This document shows, one piece after another, positions 62,701-64,000 of a stretch of 64,000 nt of DNA. Numbering within the stretch: position 1 is the stretch's first letter; each line of letters begins with the position of its first letter. This stretch comes from Anisakis pegreffii (taxonomy: Eukaryota; Nematoda; Chromadorea; Rhabditida; Anisakidae), in assembly GCA_035041965.1 (NCBI GenBank), contig JAPYMA010000275.1, positions 1-64,000 on the forward strand. Direction: 5' to 3'. The notes below the pieces were generated by a model, which was given only the letters and a program-made list of their open reading frames with translations, was not told the origin of the DNA and made no database searches. The position numbers were made by a program, and so were the translations under genes.

Positions 62701-64000
62701 ACTATCATAATTGCTATTATTACTGGGATGTGAATTACAACTAGTCATTGTGACACCCATCCGATAACAATGGACTCGATGGTGTTATTAAATTTAGGGA
62801 CGAACAGATTCCACATAATAGAAGTGATTTGTCATTGTTGACAATTGTAACACATACGCAGTATCATTGATGTATCATACGAAGGCAGACAGAACGATTA
62901 ATATTCAGATGAAAACATTCCATGAGTCTATACGATAATTGTGGTTTAATATCGCAATCATCTGAGTCTCCAACAATTGAAGTATTGTTGCAAATGTATT
63001 ATAGTAAACATGAGGTAATTGTAGTAGACTCGAAGTAGAACTTCAATAAGAGTTCATTGACTTCAACTTTCACGGCAGTTATTTCTCGTGCAAAATCTTC
63101 ACGTTGATACTTACAAGTAGCAAGACAAAGGATAAAATTTGAATACTTAGTTCGAAACATCATTTGTTGACTTAAAAGTAATCAGTAACTGAAATCTTCG
63201 AGTTTTTATCTTGTACATATTTCGAATTCCATTGTTCTTGATCTGAAAAAATAGATCATCGCGTTCTTTTCGAACGTATCTGGCTGCAAACGACTGTACT
63301 TGTCTACTTAACCATGATTTGTTCGTGTGATATATCCTCTTTAACTTTCATATCCTATGGATCACACTATCATGAGATTTCATTGTATAATGCATAGTCT
63401 TGATCCGACTTCGTGAAGATCGACTGGATTAGGTGATACAAGCGTTTTTCCATGCAGACATACTTCTTCCGCTACAATGGTTTTGTTTCTCGGAAGCTAA
63501 GTAGAAAGAAAGTGATAATGCAGGATATTGTAGAATCTTTTGGGTTATTAGACATAAAGTAGTAATGACTGGAGATAATGTCATATGTTTGCTTCTTTGA
63601 TGCCAGCATTATTCTGAATGAATGATTTCCACAAGCTATGGTAATATTAAAGATATCTATATGGCATTTAGAGTGGGATGACTGTCTATGACTGGTGGGT
63701 AAGCATGCAGCACACAGCAATAGAATCAAGAAACGTTCGTTCATTTTGTCGCATGATGAAAGAATTATTTTCTGCAATATTATTGTGGCTATTATTATTA
63801 TTGACTTAATTGAGTAACGTACTTAGTCAGGTGCAATTGCATTTGATGCAGTGGTTAATTGATGCAATATTCGTTAATCAAACGTATCAAACGTACATGC
63901 ATACAACAACTATATGTGAGTACAGCTCAATGCATGATGAATTCAGCAAAGGTTCAGTTCATGCATCATTTGTTCACAAAACATTGACATGAACCATTGT
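59761..64000. other. Region downstream of the homeodomain exon, no exon identified
   Basis: The missing C-terminal exon of the SIX3/6 gene must start with one base that completes an AA- codon. Several acceptor-like sites occur (near 60004, 60033, 61061 and 61725), but none opens a convincing in-phase frame. Simple repeats include GAGATAAATT units at about 60064-60100. Open frames such as 60228-60524 (+) and 63472-63777 (-) have no recognisable features. Confidence 0.5.

Overview
This window looks like nuclear DNA of a nematode. It is AT-rich. Its genes are cut into many short exons by introns that usually end in TTTCAG-type acceptors. The best protein matches are to animal families, and the SAS-6 gene follows the Caenorhabditis layout. 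No prokaryotic genes, rRNA, or functional tRNA genes were seen. The species cannot be named from the sequence.

Layout. (1) 1-5742 is a near-perfect satellite array with a 407-bp period, already running at the window edge, and it decays into diverged monomers to about 6095. (2) 6.1-14.6 kb is a graveyard of mobile and repeated DNA: a 71-bp hairpin, a pair of about 580-bp direct repeats bracketing the area, three copies of a roughly 700-bp unit made of three tRNA-derived SINE-like monomers, a 1.38-kb terminal-inverted-repeat element, a 190-bp MITE-like foldback, and other repeat fragments. (3) 15.8-29.4 kb is gene-dense. It holds an MCM-binding protein gene (MCMBP, + strand), the centriole cartwheel gene SAS-6 (+), and a Spartan/DVC-1 DNA-protein crosslink protease gene (- strand). 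Exon phases could be followed through all three, except at one ambiguous SAS-6 junction. (4) 29.4-54.4 kb is mostly non-coding, with only weak candidate exons. (5) 54.5-59.8 kb carries a SIX3/6-class homeobox gene (ceh-32 type, +), complete from the N-terminal exon through the homeodomain. Its C-terminal exon(s) were not found and may lie beyond the window. 59.8-64 kb shows no recognisable gene.

The three genes at 15.8-29.4 kb all act in chromosome duplication and maintenance: MCM unloading, centriole duplication and replication-coupled crosslink repair. They are not tightly spaced like an operon. All four identified genes rest on family motifs plus agreement of reading phase across splice sites that I worked out by hand; transcripts would confirm the exact boundaries.
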